A stretch of DNA of 64,000 nucleotides from an uncultured Dorea sp. (GTDB lineage: Bacteria > Bacillota > Clostridia > Lachnospirales > Lachnospiraceae). The stretch is from positions 1 through 64,000 of the forward strand of contig CAJUAM010000015.1 of the NCBI GenBank assembly GCA_910584615.1. The letters run 5' to 3'. A program made the position numbers and the translations under genes. How positions within the stretch are numbered: position 1 is the stretch's first letter; each line of letters begins with the position of its first letter. Shown here in pieces: positions 1 to 8,605 of the stretch. A model generated the notes under the pieces. The model was not told the origin of the DNA. It ran no database searches and worked only from the letters and a program-made list of their open reading frames with translations.

Positions 1-151
1 CTGTTGGTTTTTCAGCGTTCTTTGGTATCAACCACAAGCGGCTGAATTTTGCCACACCCGGTATACGGTTTTCCTCACATAACTTTTGCACCCGTCTTTC
101 TGAAATGCCCCATTTTTGCGCCGCTTCCGGGGCAGAAATAAACTCTAACAT
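1..151 (-). CDS. Excisionase-like HTH DNA-binding protein (partial, cut by window start)
   Basis: Reading the minus strand from an ATG at 149-151 gives 50 residues that run off the window edge. They begin MLEFISAPEAA and contain KWGISERRVQKLC, the winged-helix motif of MerR/excisionase-type proteins (AAQKWGIS.RRVQ), followed by RIPGVAKFSRLWLIP. A GGGAG Shine-Dalgarno lies just upstream. Proteins of this kind sit beside the replication and integrase genes of Tn916/Tn1549-like integrative elements in Clostridia, where they direct excision. The pseudogene and iterons to its right fit that setting. The C-terminus is not visible, so a small transcriptional regulator is also possible. Confidence 0.75.
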   Translation of the reverse strand, partial: MLEFISAPEAAQKWGISERRVQKLCEENRIPGVAKFSRLWLIPKNAEKPT

Positions 152-574
152 TTTCGGTCTCCCTCGCTTTCCTAAGGTCTATTGCTATAATTATATACGG
201 TCAGCCGAATAAATTCAAGAAATTAAATAATGCTTGGCATTTTAATCGTCTTGTACGGTGTTGTAGGTAGTGAGAGAACTATCACGAGGGTTTGGGATAT
301 TTCCCAACAAGCAAATCTGTCCGGCAAGCCGCATACGGGCAGATTTACGGAAAAGGGTACTCTTTTCCTATGCTTGCTCCGAAACTTATTCTTCTTTGAA
401 AACGTAATTTACGGCGGATTTTCATTACCCGAAACAACAGCCCTACTCGCATGGAAAAGTATTTTCCGTTTAGAGCAGTGAAAATTCCCCTTGTGTTGAC
501 AGAACTGTTGTTCCGGGGATTTCCCGATAAAGGGCTTTTACTCCCTGTGCATAACAACCGTAACTTTGCTATTA
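152..574. other. Non-coding stretch of an integrative-element remnant
   Basis: No credible gene is present. Open frames on either strand in 230-557 lack ribosome sites, overlap each other antisense, and do not look like known proteins. The stretch is rich in short inverted repeats, annotated separately at 290-369. It lies between an excisionase-like gene and a replication-initiator remnant, a place where integrative elements often keep origin or transfer sequences, but no such function is shown here. Confidence 0.5.
290..369. repeat. Cluster of three hairpins in element remnant
   Basis: Three inverted repeats follow one another: TTGGGA/TCCCAA around 291-307; AAATCTGTCCG paired with CGGGCAGATTT (one mismatch) at about 312-347; and GGAAAAG/CTTTTCC at 350-369. 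Tandem hairpins like this are seen at single-strand or double-strand origins and oriT regions of mobile elements, but that role is only inferred from position. Confidence 0.45.
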
Positions 575-1364
575 TCAGATTATCGGCGCAGGGTAAGCGT
601 TCTCAGTAATTCGGATTGCTGTTCTCTTGGGGGAAACAGTTCCGGGCATGGAGCCGACAATCGCGTCCAGTCTGTAAATGCTAAACCTTATACTGTTTGA
701 GAATATCATTTTGATACTGATCTTTAGAATCTCTCTATAAATTTCCAATGTTTTTGTATGCCTGTTCCTTTCGTTTCCATTCCGGCGGCTGTATTGTTTT
801 TCCGATATAGAGAGAGGGAAGGATAGGAAGGGAAAGGAATAGGTATTTTATAAATCAGTATTTATTTATATCTTTATTTAATTGCATTGGATTTTCCGAC
901 GTCGGATTACCCGGTATCGGAAAATCCAATATCGGGTTTCCCAATATCGGACGGTTCATGTTGTGTCTTGCTTGGAAAATCGCCATAGCTTCATTACCCA
1001 TTTTGCTTTGTATTTGTTACGCTATAGAACGCCATTTTGCCGGGTTAAGGTATAAATCCTTGCCCTCAATAAAAATGCGCCCAGAAAGCCGCATATAACA
1101 AGGCTCTTGTTGCTCCTAATGCGTAATATAAGGGTATAAAAAAGCGGCGTTCCTGTTCTCCTTGTTTGGAGATAAAGAAACGCCGTGCCTTTGGAGTATT
1201 TCTTTATTCAGTTTTTCAATGCTGGGGGCTGGTGTTTGGGCTTGCAGGATTCCGGGCGGCATATCAAGGCTCTTTCCCTCAAAAGTAGTAAATTGGTAGT
1301 AAATTTCGCTTGAAATCCTGCGTGTATGTCCGTAAATCAAGGCTTTTTTGAGATAATCAACCAT
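575..1364 (-). pseudogene. Decayed replication-initiator (RepA/DUF6017-like) gene of an integrative element
   Basis: The minus strand holds a protein broken several times. From ATG 1362-1364 one frame runs to 855 through in-frame TAG (1116-1118) and TAA (about 1020) codons, covering CYMRLSGRIFIEGKDLYLNP and the iteron-encoded part PILGNPILDFPIPGN. One base out of frame, near 860, it resumes with NTDL then a stop, then FPLSIS, HTKTLEIYREILK and, after another shift, RLDAIVGSMPGTV and SPKRTAIRI, ending at 575. The latter pieces match what I recall of the DUF6017 C-terminal part of RepA-type initiators in Tn1549-like elements. The region right of 1020 I do not recognise; it could belong to another element gene. 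The gene cannot make a functional protein. Confidence 0.65.
891..950 (-). repeat. Four 15-bp iterons inside the initiator pseudogene
   Basis: On the plus strand four consecutive 15-mers occupy 891-905, 906-920, 921-935 and 936-950: ATTTTCCGACGTCGG, ATTACCCGGTATCGG, AAAATCCAATATCGG and GTTTCCCAATATCGG. All end in TCGG and share a CC at positions 6-7. On the minus strand they encode the five-residue repeats PILGN, PILDF, PIPGN, PTSEN. Initiators of the RepA_N type carry their origin iterons within the rep gene itself, so this is a likely relic replication origin. Confidence 0.6.
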
Positions 1365-2001
1365 TTTATTATATTATTTTTATTGATGACAAAAGAACGG
1401 TGGCACCGATAAAAACGATAATCAAGCTGCTGTTCTAAATCTTTTAATTGACCTGTAAATTCAATTGTCCTTTTTCTGGTGTGGAGTATGATCTTATGAA
1501 TATTGTATGAAGTCTCGAAATAAACAATATCATCATAGTCTATACTGATTTGCTGGCCGCTTTGATTTATGACAAATGTTTTATGAATATTATTATTAAT
1601 AGAAGTATATTTGTCATTTACATTTAGTAAACATTCGTGTATTTTTGTTTTGATGCGGTTAATATTATCTTTAAGGATAAAGTCCAGGGCTTCTACTTTA
1701 TACTCAAAGGTAAGAAATCCCATTTCAGAGTGTGAAGTAATAAATATGATAAAGCTCGGGGTTGTAATTTTCTTATTCGCTGTGCCAATGTAAGCCCGTT
1801 AATATCTGATTTTAAATCAATATCTAAGAAAAAAAGACCTACATTTTGTGACAAAGCAGCGGCTTGTAAGACTGCATGTGGATCGGGAGAAGATAAGATG
1901 ACTTCCATATCCATATTTTCAATGGAAACTACATCTTTGATGTATTGGGTAAATAAGCTCAATTCCTTTTTGTTATCTTCGCAAATATAAATGTCAATCA
2001 T
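1337..2001 (-). pseudogene. AgrA/LytTR-type response regulator, frameshifted and C-terminally truncated
   Basis: The 5' part (from ATG 2001) is a receiver domain: MIDIYICEDN with the acidic pocket and FFLDIDLKSDINGLTLAQRIRKL containing the phospho-acceptor Asp. Around 1725-1756 the frame slips by one base: the 5' frame runs into unrelated sequence and stops at 1693, while the other frame continues EMGFLTFEYKVEALDFILKDN into a LytTR DNA-binding domain. One extra T in the GCTTTATC stretch would restore it. The LytTR domain breaks off after SFVINKNNI at about 1370, where element-remnant sequence begins; the usual last ~25 residues are missing. It partners the kinase gene upstream, overlapping it by 8 bases. 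Confidence 0.8.
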
Positions 2002-3316
2002 TTCGTATATCCTTTCTGCCAGTCATTGTTATTTTTAACCGTTGCGTAAATCTATCCTCCGACATTTCCGTGTCTAAAAATGCGTTGTCATAATTAGCAA
2101 GAATCTTATGTGCGCTATAAAGACCGAATCCTCTGTTGGCTCCTTTGGTTGATGTATTCATTTTTCTTAAAGAAGAGTATGGAATGTGTTTGTCAATAAA
2201 TGTATTTGATATGATAAAAGCAGTTGCTGTAGTTTCTTTTATGATAGCAAACTGAAGTAATGGCATTTCCGTTTCAAGACTGCCTTCTATTGCATTATCC
2301 AGGAATACTCCGAGTATTCTGGAAAGATCGGTAATATCCATATGGATATCAGAAATATCTTCACTGACTTCTAATTCAATTTTTATCCCAAGCTCATTCG
2401 CATAATTTAATTTTGAGGACAAAAGTCCTTTTAGCGTAGGATTTTTAATGTGAATGAAACTATTGAATTTACCTGTTCCTTCAGAAAGTTTTTGGTTTCT
2501 GGGAATGATCTCCTGATAAAAATATTCCTTCAGACCTGATATATCTTCGGTGTCTATATATCCGCTCATGGATAACATGACATTGAAATAATCATGCTTG
2601 AAAGAGCGGAGAGAGGAGTACATTTGTTCAATCTGTGTGGTGTACAGCTGCAATTTTTGATAGGAATCCTCACGCAGTTCCAGTTGAGCTTTATCTATAT
2701 AAGCTTGTATCATATTTACGATTAAATAGGTGCTGAAAATAAAATAACAGCTGAATAAGATACAATTAAAGACCAGAATTTTTGTTGTATATCCGATATA
2801 TTCTCCGATGACGATATTAAAAAGGAAAATCATCAAACAGGAAAATAAATTCGTAAGGATCATTATCATCAGTTTTGGCGGGAAATTCAGTTTTACCTTT
2901 TTCAATAATCGTTTGAGTGCGTATGCGATGGGCGGGCATAGTACGTTTATAAGAATGACGAACACAGTAAGATATATAACATGATTCTGTTCAATCCAAT
3001 CAACAGATATACCAAATAATTGTAAAGTTACCGACAAAAGGTTATCAAGAACAACACAGAACAGATAGGATGTAACGATAATACATATACTTAACAGTCG
3101 TTCAGTGTGTATCAGTGATATATAGGCGCAGATGGTAAGAAGCAATAATACGGCGCCAATGTTCCCGAGCAGGTATTTGATCAGCAATATATTAAAGAAG
3201 ATCAAAAGAAACAGTATTGCTTTTTGGGAGTACCTAAGTTTAAAGGGAAGAAAATAAAAGATTGGTATTATATAGAGAAAAACACTTAACAGGTTGGATA
3301 AAAGCTCCATAACCAT
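1994..3316 (-). CDS. AgrC-type sensor histidine kinase
   Basis: A 440-residue membrane kinase of the quorum-sensing HPK10/AgrC class. Residues 1-205 are strongly hydrophobic with about six or seven membrane segments. A short coiled region leads to the phospho-acceptor His241 in SFKHDYFN, then the N box DNAIEGS (340-346) and the G box GANRGFGLY (392-400) of a GHKL ATPase domain. It would sense a peptide and phosphorylate the adjacent AgrA-like regulator, which here is broken, so the pathway is probably dead or rerouted. No agrB or agrD gene is visible next to it. A divergent ABC transporter starts 220 bases away. Confidence 0.88.
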   Translation of the reverse strand: MVMELLSNLLSVFLYIIPIFYFLPFKLRYSQKAILFLLIFFNILLIKYLLGNIGAVLLLLTICAYISLIHTERLLSICIIVTSYLFCVVLDNLLSVTLQLFGISVDWIEQNHVIYLTVFVILINVLCPPIAYALKRLLKKVKLNFPPKLMIMILTNLFSCLMIFLFNIVIGEYIGYTTKILVFNCILFSCYFIFSTYLIVNMIQAYIDKAQLELREDSYQKLQLYTTQIEQMYSSLRSFKHDYFNVMLSMSGYIDTEDISGLKEYFYQEIIPRNQKLSEGTGKFNSFIHIKNPTLKGLLSSKLNYANELGIKIELEVSEDISDIHMDITDLSRILGVFLDNAIEGSLETEMPLLQFAIIKETTATAFIISNTFIDKHIPYSSLRKMNTSTKGANRGFGLYSAHKILANYDNAFLDTEMSEDRFTQRLKITMTGRKDIRND

Positions 3317-3374
3317 TGGATAGACCGCCTTTCTGCTTATTCCTCAATATTATACAAGATAGAAATGTTAAATT

Positions 3375-3400
3375 CAACGTTTATTCAGTAATAAACGTTG
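3375..3400. promoter_or_regulatory. Perfect 11-bp inverted repeat between divergent agrC-like and ABC genes
   Basis: CAACGTTTATT (3375-3385), a 4-base spacer CAGT, then AATAAACGTTG (3390-3400). It lies in the 220-bp divergent intergenic region. It may be an operator for either direction; no U-run follows, so a terminator is unlikely. Confidence 0.5.
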
Positions 3401-3536
3401 GATAATCCGCATGATCATACAAAAATTCGTTATAGGATATGATTGATTACTTTTTTTAGAAAACAGCTGAATCAGCATTATAATATGTGCAGGAAGTTAT
3501 ATTTAAATTATGTGATGATTTCAAGGAGGTAATGGG

Positions 3537-4403
3537 ATGGAACTGGTAGTAAAGCATATATCAAAAAGATATAAAGATATTCAGGCCCTGAATAAAATAG
3601 ATCTTGTTTTTACACCGGGCGTATGGGGGCTGCTTGGCGCAAACGGGGCAGGGAAATCAACATTGATGGAAATTCTTATAGGGAATAAGACCGCTACAAG
3701 CGGAGCAATATTTTTGGATGGAAGATCAGTAAAAAAACTCAATGAGGAATACAGGGCAAGCATTGGATATCTGCCGCAAAATTTTAGCAGCGGAGCAAAG
3801 ATAACCGTTGCTGATTATCTGGAGTATGTAGCGGCGCTAAAAGGAATTTCTAAACTGGAAACGAAAAAAAGAATCAGATATGTAATAAAATTGCTGGAAC
3901 TTAGGAAGTACGTCCATAAATATGTCGATAAATTATCCGGCGGAACAAGACAAAGAGTCGGAGTTGCACAGGCGTTGCTGAATGATCCGCCAATTTTAGT
4001 TCTGGATGAACCAACGTCAGGGCTTGATCCTAAAGAACGTATTCGTTTGAGAAGTATTATTTCTAAAATGGGGAAAGAGAAAATAATCATTTTATCGACG
4101 CATATTGTGTCAGATATTGAATCAATCGCAAATCAAAATATCATTTTGAAAAGAGGGCGGCTGATTGATGTTGGAGCAACAGAAGAGCTACTAAATACAA
4201 TATCCGGGAAGGTTTGGGAAGTTACCATACCGATAGAACAGACAGAAGATTTTGAAAAAAATCATACAGTTATAAATATTAGAACAATGGAACAAAATGC
4301 TGCCGTGATAAGATTTATTACGGAAGAACCTGATGTTTCAAATGCAAGAATACAGGAACCGAAGTTAGAAGATTATTATTTGTGGATATTAAAACAAAAT
4401 TAG
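3537..4403 (+). CDS. ABC transporter ATP-binding protein
   Basis: 288 residues, a single nucleotide-binding domain: Walker A GANGAGKST (34-42), signature LSGGTRQ (133-139), Walker B ILVLDEP (153-159) with SGLD D-loop, and switch His189 in STHIVSD. The C-terminal ~75 residues are the accessory tail typical of drug- or peptide-export ATPases (CcmA/BcrA type). The start follows an AAGGAGG site at 3524-3530. It pairs with the ABC-2-type permease that begins 11 bases downstream. Divergence from a peptide-sensing kinase suggests a peptide resistance or export role, which is inference. Confidence 0.93.
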   Translation: MELVVKHISKRYKDIQALNKIDLVFTPGVWGLLGANGAGKSTLMEILIGNKTATSGAIFLDGRSVKKLNEEYRASIGYLPQNFSSGAKITVADYLEYVAALKGISKLETKKRIRYVIKLLELRKYVHKYVDKLSGGTRQRVGVAQALLNDPPILVLDEPTSGLDPKERIRLRSIISKMGKEKIIILSTHIVSDIESIANQNIILKRGRLIDVGATEELLNTISGKVWEVTIPIEQTEDFEKNHTVINIRTMEQNAAVIRFITEEPDVSNARIQEPKLEDYYLWILKQN

Positions 4404-4414
4404 GGTGGAGAGAG

Positions 4415-5683
4415 ATGTTAAGAATTATTGGATTAGAACTGAAGCTGCAGTTAAAAGCAAAAAAGACAATTGGGATTTTTTTAACAGGTGTCATCATGAG
4501 TGTTTTGATTGCTGTTTTATCGATAAATACAGCTACATCTAGAAATATCATTTTGAATGAAGAAAATCAAGTGGAATATTCCAGCGGTAAAATATCGGTT
4601 GATTATTTAAAAAAGACGCAGAAAACATATGAGGGTCTATTAACAGAAGAAAAATGTGTTGAAATAGTGGAAAAGTATCAGGAAATTTTGAACGAATATG
4701 ACGGGAGAGAAGAAAATATTCCGCATGATATATATGCGAAAGAGATTACACCTATGATTGATATTTTGAATGTGATATCATATTCTTTTACAACCTCATA
4801 CGATGGGGAATTAGATAAAAATGGCACATTTCCAAAGGACTTTCAGGCAGAAGAAGCAAAAGCTGTATATCGGGAGCGTCTGAAAGCATTGAAAAAGATT
4901 TGGGAAACCAAGTATGTCGGCAGAGAACAGATTTCTGAAAAATTAGAGAGCCGGGAAGAAAATATCAGATACCCGTTGTACTTTGCAAACTATTCCGGCT
5001 GGGATAGCCTGCAATCAAATCTTGCGCTTGTCCTGATTCCGATTATTGTGCTTTTGTCATGCCTGCTTACGGCACCAGTATTTTCAAAGCATTATGAAAA
5101 CGATTCGGACAGAGTGTTTCGGGCTACCCGGTTCGGACGCCATACTTTGGCTATGGCAAGGATAATGTCAAGTATGATATTAACGACATTACTTTATATT
5201 TTCACCATTGGAATATGTATTACGATCTGTTCTTTTGTTTTTAACCGGAGTGGGTTAAAAACATCAATTCAGTTTATTGATTTATTTGCTTCTTCTAATC
5301 TGAATATTGGTCAATTAGTGTTTATCACTATTTTAGGGGGATTGCTGGCAACTTGCACAATGGCTATGTTTGCAATATGTTTGTCATCAGCAATGAAATC
5401 TTCCATAGTTGTACTGGCAAGTTCTTTTTTTGTGATAGTGGTCAATATGATTTTAAATATTTTTACATCAGGGAATATAAATGATAATATGCTGTACTTT
5501 ATTATTAACACATTTTCGCCATATTCAGCAGCCAGTTTATCAAGTTCGATAGTGTCTAATGCTTATGCATATGTTGGAAATAGTATAGTCTGGTTACCGG
5601 CTGCGTCAATATTTTTTACAATTGTAATTATAATAAGCGGCTTTGGATTGTGTCTGAAAAGGTATAATAATTATCAGAATTAG
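4415..5683 (+). CDS. ABC-2-type transporter permease
   Basis: About 423 residues. One N-terminal membrane helix (IGIFLTGVIMSVLIAVLSI) is followed by a charged extracytoplasmic region of roughly 160 residues, then about five helices beginning at LALVLIPIIVLLSCLL. This is the layout of ABC-2/NatB-like permeases. I chose ATG 4415 because GGGTGGAGA lies just before it; an in-frame ATG at 4382 would overlap the ATPase gene. The substrate cannot be told from sequence. Confidence 0.88.
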   Translation: MLRIIGLELKLQLKAKKTIGIFLTGVIMSVLIAVLSINTATSRNIILNEENQVEYSSGKISVDYLKKTQKTYEGLLTEEKCVEIVEKYQEILNEYDGREENIPHDIYAKEITPMIDILNVISYSFTTSYDGELDKNGTFPKDFQAEEAKAVYRERLKALKKIWETKYVGREQISEKLESREENIRYPLYFANYSGWDSLQSNLALVLIPIIVLLSCLLTAPVFSKHYENDSDRVFRATRFGRHTLAMARIMSSMILTTLLYIFTIGICITICSFVFNRSGLKTSIQFIDLFASSNLNIGQLVFITILGGLLATCTMAMFAICLSSAMKSSIVVLASSFFVIVVNMILNIFTSGNINDNMLYFIINTFSPYSAASLSSSIVSNAYAYVGNSIVWLPAASIFFTIVIIISGFGLCLKRYNNYQN

Positions 5684-5859
5684 TGATTTGCCGTATAGAG
5701 TTTTTTCAATGTTAGAAATTATTTTGCGTTTCTACTAAAAGGCTGAAAATATAGTGGTCTGTTGATATGAAATATGGTAAAATATTAATGAAAACAGGAG
5801 ATGAGACCATGAATACAGTCTATGTCAGGGCCTTATAATATCTTTGGAGATGCAGGATT
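5684..5859. other. Intergenic region
   Basis: 176 bases. It contains a nine-codon frame (MNTVYVRAL, 5810-5839) with AGGAGATG upstream, possibly a leader peptide or gene relic. No clear terminator was found for the ABC pair. Confidence 0.3.
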
Positions 5860-7548
5860 ATGGAAAAACAGAATTTTAGTTTAAAAAAAGCGGTTATATT
5901 TATGATAACTGCAATGATAACAGCAGTATTTACAGGATATTTTACCACGTATCCTGTGCAGGCGGGCGGCCCTTTAAAAGAAGAAAAAGTATTTACATTT
6001 GAAGCACTTCCCGATAATGATGAACTGTTATCGGGATATCTGAAACAGATATTTTCTGGAAATAAAGATACAGGTATTTCGCCGCTTGGGGTTGTCGGCA
6101 GTAAAAAGCTGACTGATGATAACGACAAAAAGCTTTATAAAGAACTAAAAGCTTCTATAAAAAAGATCGCGGATGGAAGCCGGACATCTACTGTCATCAA
6201 AATAAGCGGATTAAGCATGAAAGTATCTGAGTGGGAGAAGTCCGTTAAAAGAGTCACAGATTATTTATTGATGGATTGTCCCTATGACTTATACTGGTTT
6301 GACAAGAATTCAGCTTACGTGACTGCCAGCGGTTCTGGCCGTACGGTTCGGGCTATTACTTTTTCTTTCACAGTTGCACAAGAATATCAGGGAAAAGGCA
6401 TCTATACGACGAACTCTGCAAAGATGAGCGCGGCAAAAAAAGCAATGTCGAATGCAAAAGCGATTGTAGCAAAGCATGCCGCAGAGTCTGACCGTGAAAA
6501 GCTGAACAGCTACTGCCGGGAGATCTGCGCGCTGGTATCCTATAATACCCGTGCGGCATATGGAAATGTGGCATATGGAAATCCATGGCAGTTGATCTGG
6601 GTGTTTGACAAAGATCCGGCCACAAACGTCGTATGTGAAGGATACGCCAAGGCATTTCAGTATTTGTGTGATCTGTCATCATTTAAAAGCGATACAGTAT
6701 GTTATACGGCTACAGGCATCATGGGGGATGGCAGGAATCTGGGAAGTCACATGTGGAACATTGTCACATTAAATAAAGTGAATTATCTGGTAGATGTAAC
6801 GAATTGCGATTCAGGCGGAGTTGGTTCGGATGGATCATTGTTTTTAGCTGTTCCTAAAAGCGGGAGTGTAAATACCGGATATGCATTTTCTAATTCAAAA
6901 GGACACAGTATCACTTATACATATAATCCTGAATGCAAGGAACTGTTAGGTCAGGATATCTTAAAATTAGGAAACATAGGTAAAAGCAAGGCTGTAACAT
7001 CGGTAACACTCAGCCTGAATGGACAGAGACTAAAAAATAATGCGTTGCTGAAGGCAACTGTTAACAAAAAGTACGCGCTAAAAGCGTCTGCCAAAGATAA
7101 GACAGGCAAAACAGTTACAGGCAGCAGCGCAAAAATAACGTGGACTACATCCAACAGCAGTATTGCTTCGGTTAGTTCCAGTGGTAAGGTTTCAGTCAAG
7201 AAAAGGACAGGAACCGTGACAATCACTGCCAAGACAGCAAATGGAAAAACAGCAAAGATTAAATTAAAGGTTTCGAAAGCTAACGTGAAAGCTTCGAAAG
7301 TAAAAATCACCGGCAGTAAGACTATGAGTCTTAAGAAAAAGAAGACCCAGACTTTAAAAGCGACAATTACTCCGGCAAGCGCGGCAAACCAGAAAGTAAC
7401 GTGGAAATCTTCCAACAAAAAGATTGCCACAGTTAATTCCAAAGGAAAAGTTACTGCGAAAAAGACGGGCAGTGTTACGATTACTGTCACAGCTAAAGAT
7501 GGCAGTAAGAAAAAAGCAGCGATCAAAATTAAGATAAAAAAGAAATAG
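5860..7548 (+). CDS. Secreted transglutaminase-like protein with two bacterial Ig-like (BIG2) domains
   Basis: 562 residues. A signal peptide spans 1-35 (charged start, AVIFMITAMITAVFTGYF, then PVQAGG). The central region has the transglutaminase/protease-like triad: Cys259 in NVVCEGYA, His297 in SHMWNI, and Asp312 in LVDVTNCD. Two C-terminal repeats (about 380-470 and 475-562) carry the ITWTTSNSSIASVSSSG and VTWKSSNKKIATVNSKG signatures of BIG2 domains and end in a Lys-rich tail. Such proteins are secreted or surface-attached in Lachnospiraceae; the substrate, and whether it cross-links or cleaves, are unknown. It is monocistronic. Confidence 0.85.
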   Translation: MEKQNFSLKKAVIFMITAMITAVFTGYFTTYPVQAGGPLKEEKVFTFEALPDNDELLSGYLKQIFSGNKDTGISPLGVVGSKKLTDDNDKKLYKELKASIKKIADGSRTSTVIKISGLSMKVSEWEKSVKRVTDYLLMDCPYDLYWFDKNSAYVTASGSGRTVRAITFSFTVAQEYQGKGIYTTNSAKMSAAKKAMSNAKAIVAKHAAESDREKLNSYCREICALVSYNTRAAYGNVAYGNPWQLIWVFDKDPATNVVCEGYAKAFQYLCDLSSFKSDTVCYTATGIMGDGRNLGSHMWNIVTLNKVNYLVDVTNCDSGGVGSDGSLFLAVPKSGSVNTGYAFSNSKGHSITYTYNPECKELLGQDILKLGNIGKSKAVTSVTLSLNGQRLKNNALLKATVNKKYALKASAKDKTGKTVTGSSAKITWTTSNSSIASVSSSGKVSVKKRTGTVTITAKTANGKTAKIKLKVSKANVKASKVKITGSKTMSLKKKKTQTLKATITPASAANQKVTWKSSNKKIATVNSKGKVTAKKTGSVTITVTAKDGSKKKAAIKIKIKKK

Positions 7549-7619
7549 CAGTCATTATATCACTATCGTAACTAAATTAAATATCTGGCTAATAGAAAGA
7601 GGGTGCCGCAAAAACAGTA

Positions 7620-7722
7620 TTCCACCAAAAGATAAGTGAGATTATAAAAAACATAGATAAATCCCTGTGTCAAAAGGATTTGACATAGGGATTTTTGCTA
7701 AAGTCAAATCTTTTTGGTAGAA
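7620..7722. terminator. Nested hairpin: terminator within a larger imperfect palindrome
   Basis: The inner stem AAATCCCTGTGTCAA (7659-7673) pairs with TTGACATAGGGATTT (7680-7694) across a 6-base loop and runs into TTTTT, a good intrinsic terminator for the upstream gene. Outside it TTCCACCAAAAGAT (7620-7633) pairs imperfectly with ATCTTTTTGGTAGAA (7708-7722). The nested ~100-bp palindrome could be a MITE-like repeat; copies elsewhere cannot be checked here. Confidence 0.65.
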
Positions 7723-7790
7723 GCTGGGTTTGTTGAATGATAAAATTCTGGTTACACATCAATTGACAAACGAAAGAAGGGGGAAGAAAG

Positions 7791-8369
7791 TTGGAAGTTG
7801 GCGCACAAATAAAAAAATATCGCAGTAATATGGGGATTTCTCAAGAAGAACTGGCAGAAAAGGTCTATGTAAGCAGACAGACAGTTTCTAATTGGGAAAC
7901 GGGGAAAAACTATCCGGATATTCACCGCGTATTACTGCTAAGTTCTGTATTCAACGTATCTCTTGACCAACTAATTAAAGGAGATGTTGAGATTATGAAA
8001 AAGGAGATCAAGGAAACAGAAATTAAAAGATTTAACAAATATGGCGGCATATACGCTGTGTTTTTGATCCTTACAGTCATTACTTTTGTTCCGTTCATAG
8101 CTTTAATGGACTGGTATGGATTGATCCCGTGGAGCGCGGTGTACGCAATCGCAGTATATTTTGCGTTTAAAGTAGATAAAGTCAAAAAAGAAAATCATCT
8201 TTCCACCTATAAAGAAATTGTTGCCTTTACAGAAGGAAGAAGATTAGATGAGATAGAGGAACAACAGGAAAGTGGAAAACGTCCATATCAAACCGTAATG
8301 TATATGCTTGGAAGCGCAGTGATAGCTTTCATTGTTGTTTACTTGATGGCAAAGCTTTTTCCTATCTGA
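7791..8369 (+). CDS. XRE-family HTH regulator with C-terminal membrane segments
   Basis: 192 residues from a TTG start preceded by AGAAGGGGGA. Residues 1-65 are a Cro/C1 HTH domain (ISQEELAEKVYVSRQTVSNWETGKNYPD). A linker leads to two closely spaced hydrophobic helices (about 88-130) and a third at the C-terminus (173-190). HTH proteins with a membrane tail of this kind are common in Firmicutes and are thought to link surface state to local gene control. It stands alone; the target is unknown. Confidence 0.85.
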   Translation: MEVGAQIKKYRSNMGISQEELAEKVYVSRQTVSNWETGKNYPDIHRVLLLSSVFNVSLDQLIKGDVEIMKKEIKETEIKRFNKYGGIYAVFLILTVITFVPFIALMDWYGLIPWSAVYAIAVYFAFKVDKVKKENHLSTYKEIVAFTEGRRLDEIEEQQESGKRPYQTVMYMLGSAVIAFIVVYLMAKLFPI

Positions 8370-8531
8370 GCAGCGCAGTTTATTGGTTCTGTTTCTTTTG
8401 ATAAAGGTTAATATCCGCCAAATAAAAAACAGCGAACTGGTGTTCATTGGCGTTTCCTGACCTCTCCATCCGGATTTCAGTTTTGCAAGTCACTTCCTAA
8501 AGAGACATTATCAAAAATTAAAATTACAGAG
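8370..8531. other. Intergenic region
   Basis: No gene or strong hairpin seen between the HTH gene and the promoter of the phosphorylase gene. Confidence 0.3.
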
Positions 8532-8560
8532 TTGGAAGATCGAGAATAGCGTGATACAAT
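8532..8560 (+). promoter_or_regulatory. Sigma-A promoter for uridine phosphorylase gene
   Basis: TTGGAA at 8532-8537 and TACAAT at 8555-8560 are separated by 17 bases, 45 bases before the chosen start codon. Confidence 0.6.
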
Positions 8561-8605
8561 GAAGTAATAAAACTTTTCCATATGATGTACAAGGAGGTGG
8601 AAGTC

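Noticed and set aside
230..557. Two antisense open frames (83 and 70 codons) in the element remnant
   Set aside because: No ribosome sites, overlap each other, lie across hairpins, and do not look like proteins.
3317..3536. Possible agrD-like peptide gene next to the AgrC-type kinase
   Set aside because: No small open frame with a start and ribosome site encodes a credible autoinducer precursor.
5810..5839. Nine-codon frame with a ribosome site before the transglutaminase-like gene
   Set aside because: Too short to support as a gene; kept only as a note.
6951..7526. 191-codon open frame on the minus strand
   Set aside because: It is the complement of Lys/Thr-rich Ig-like repeats; the hydrophobic composition is an artefact.
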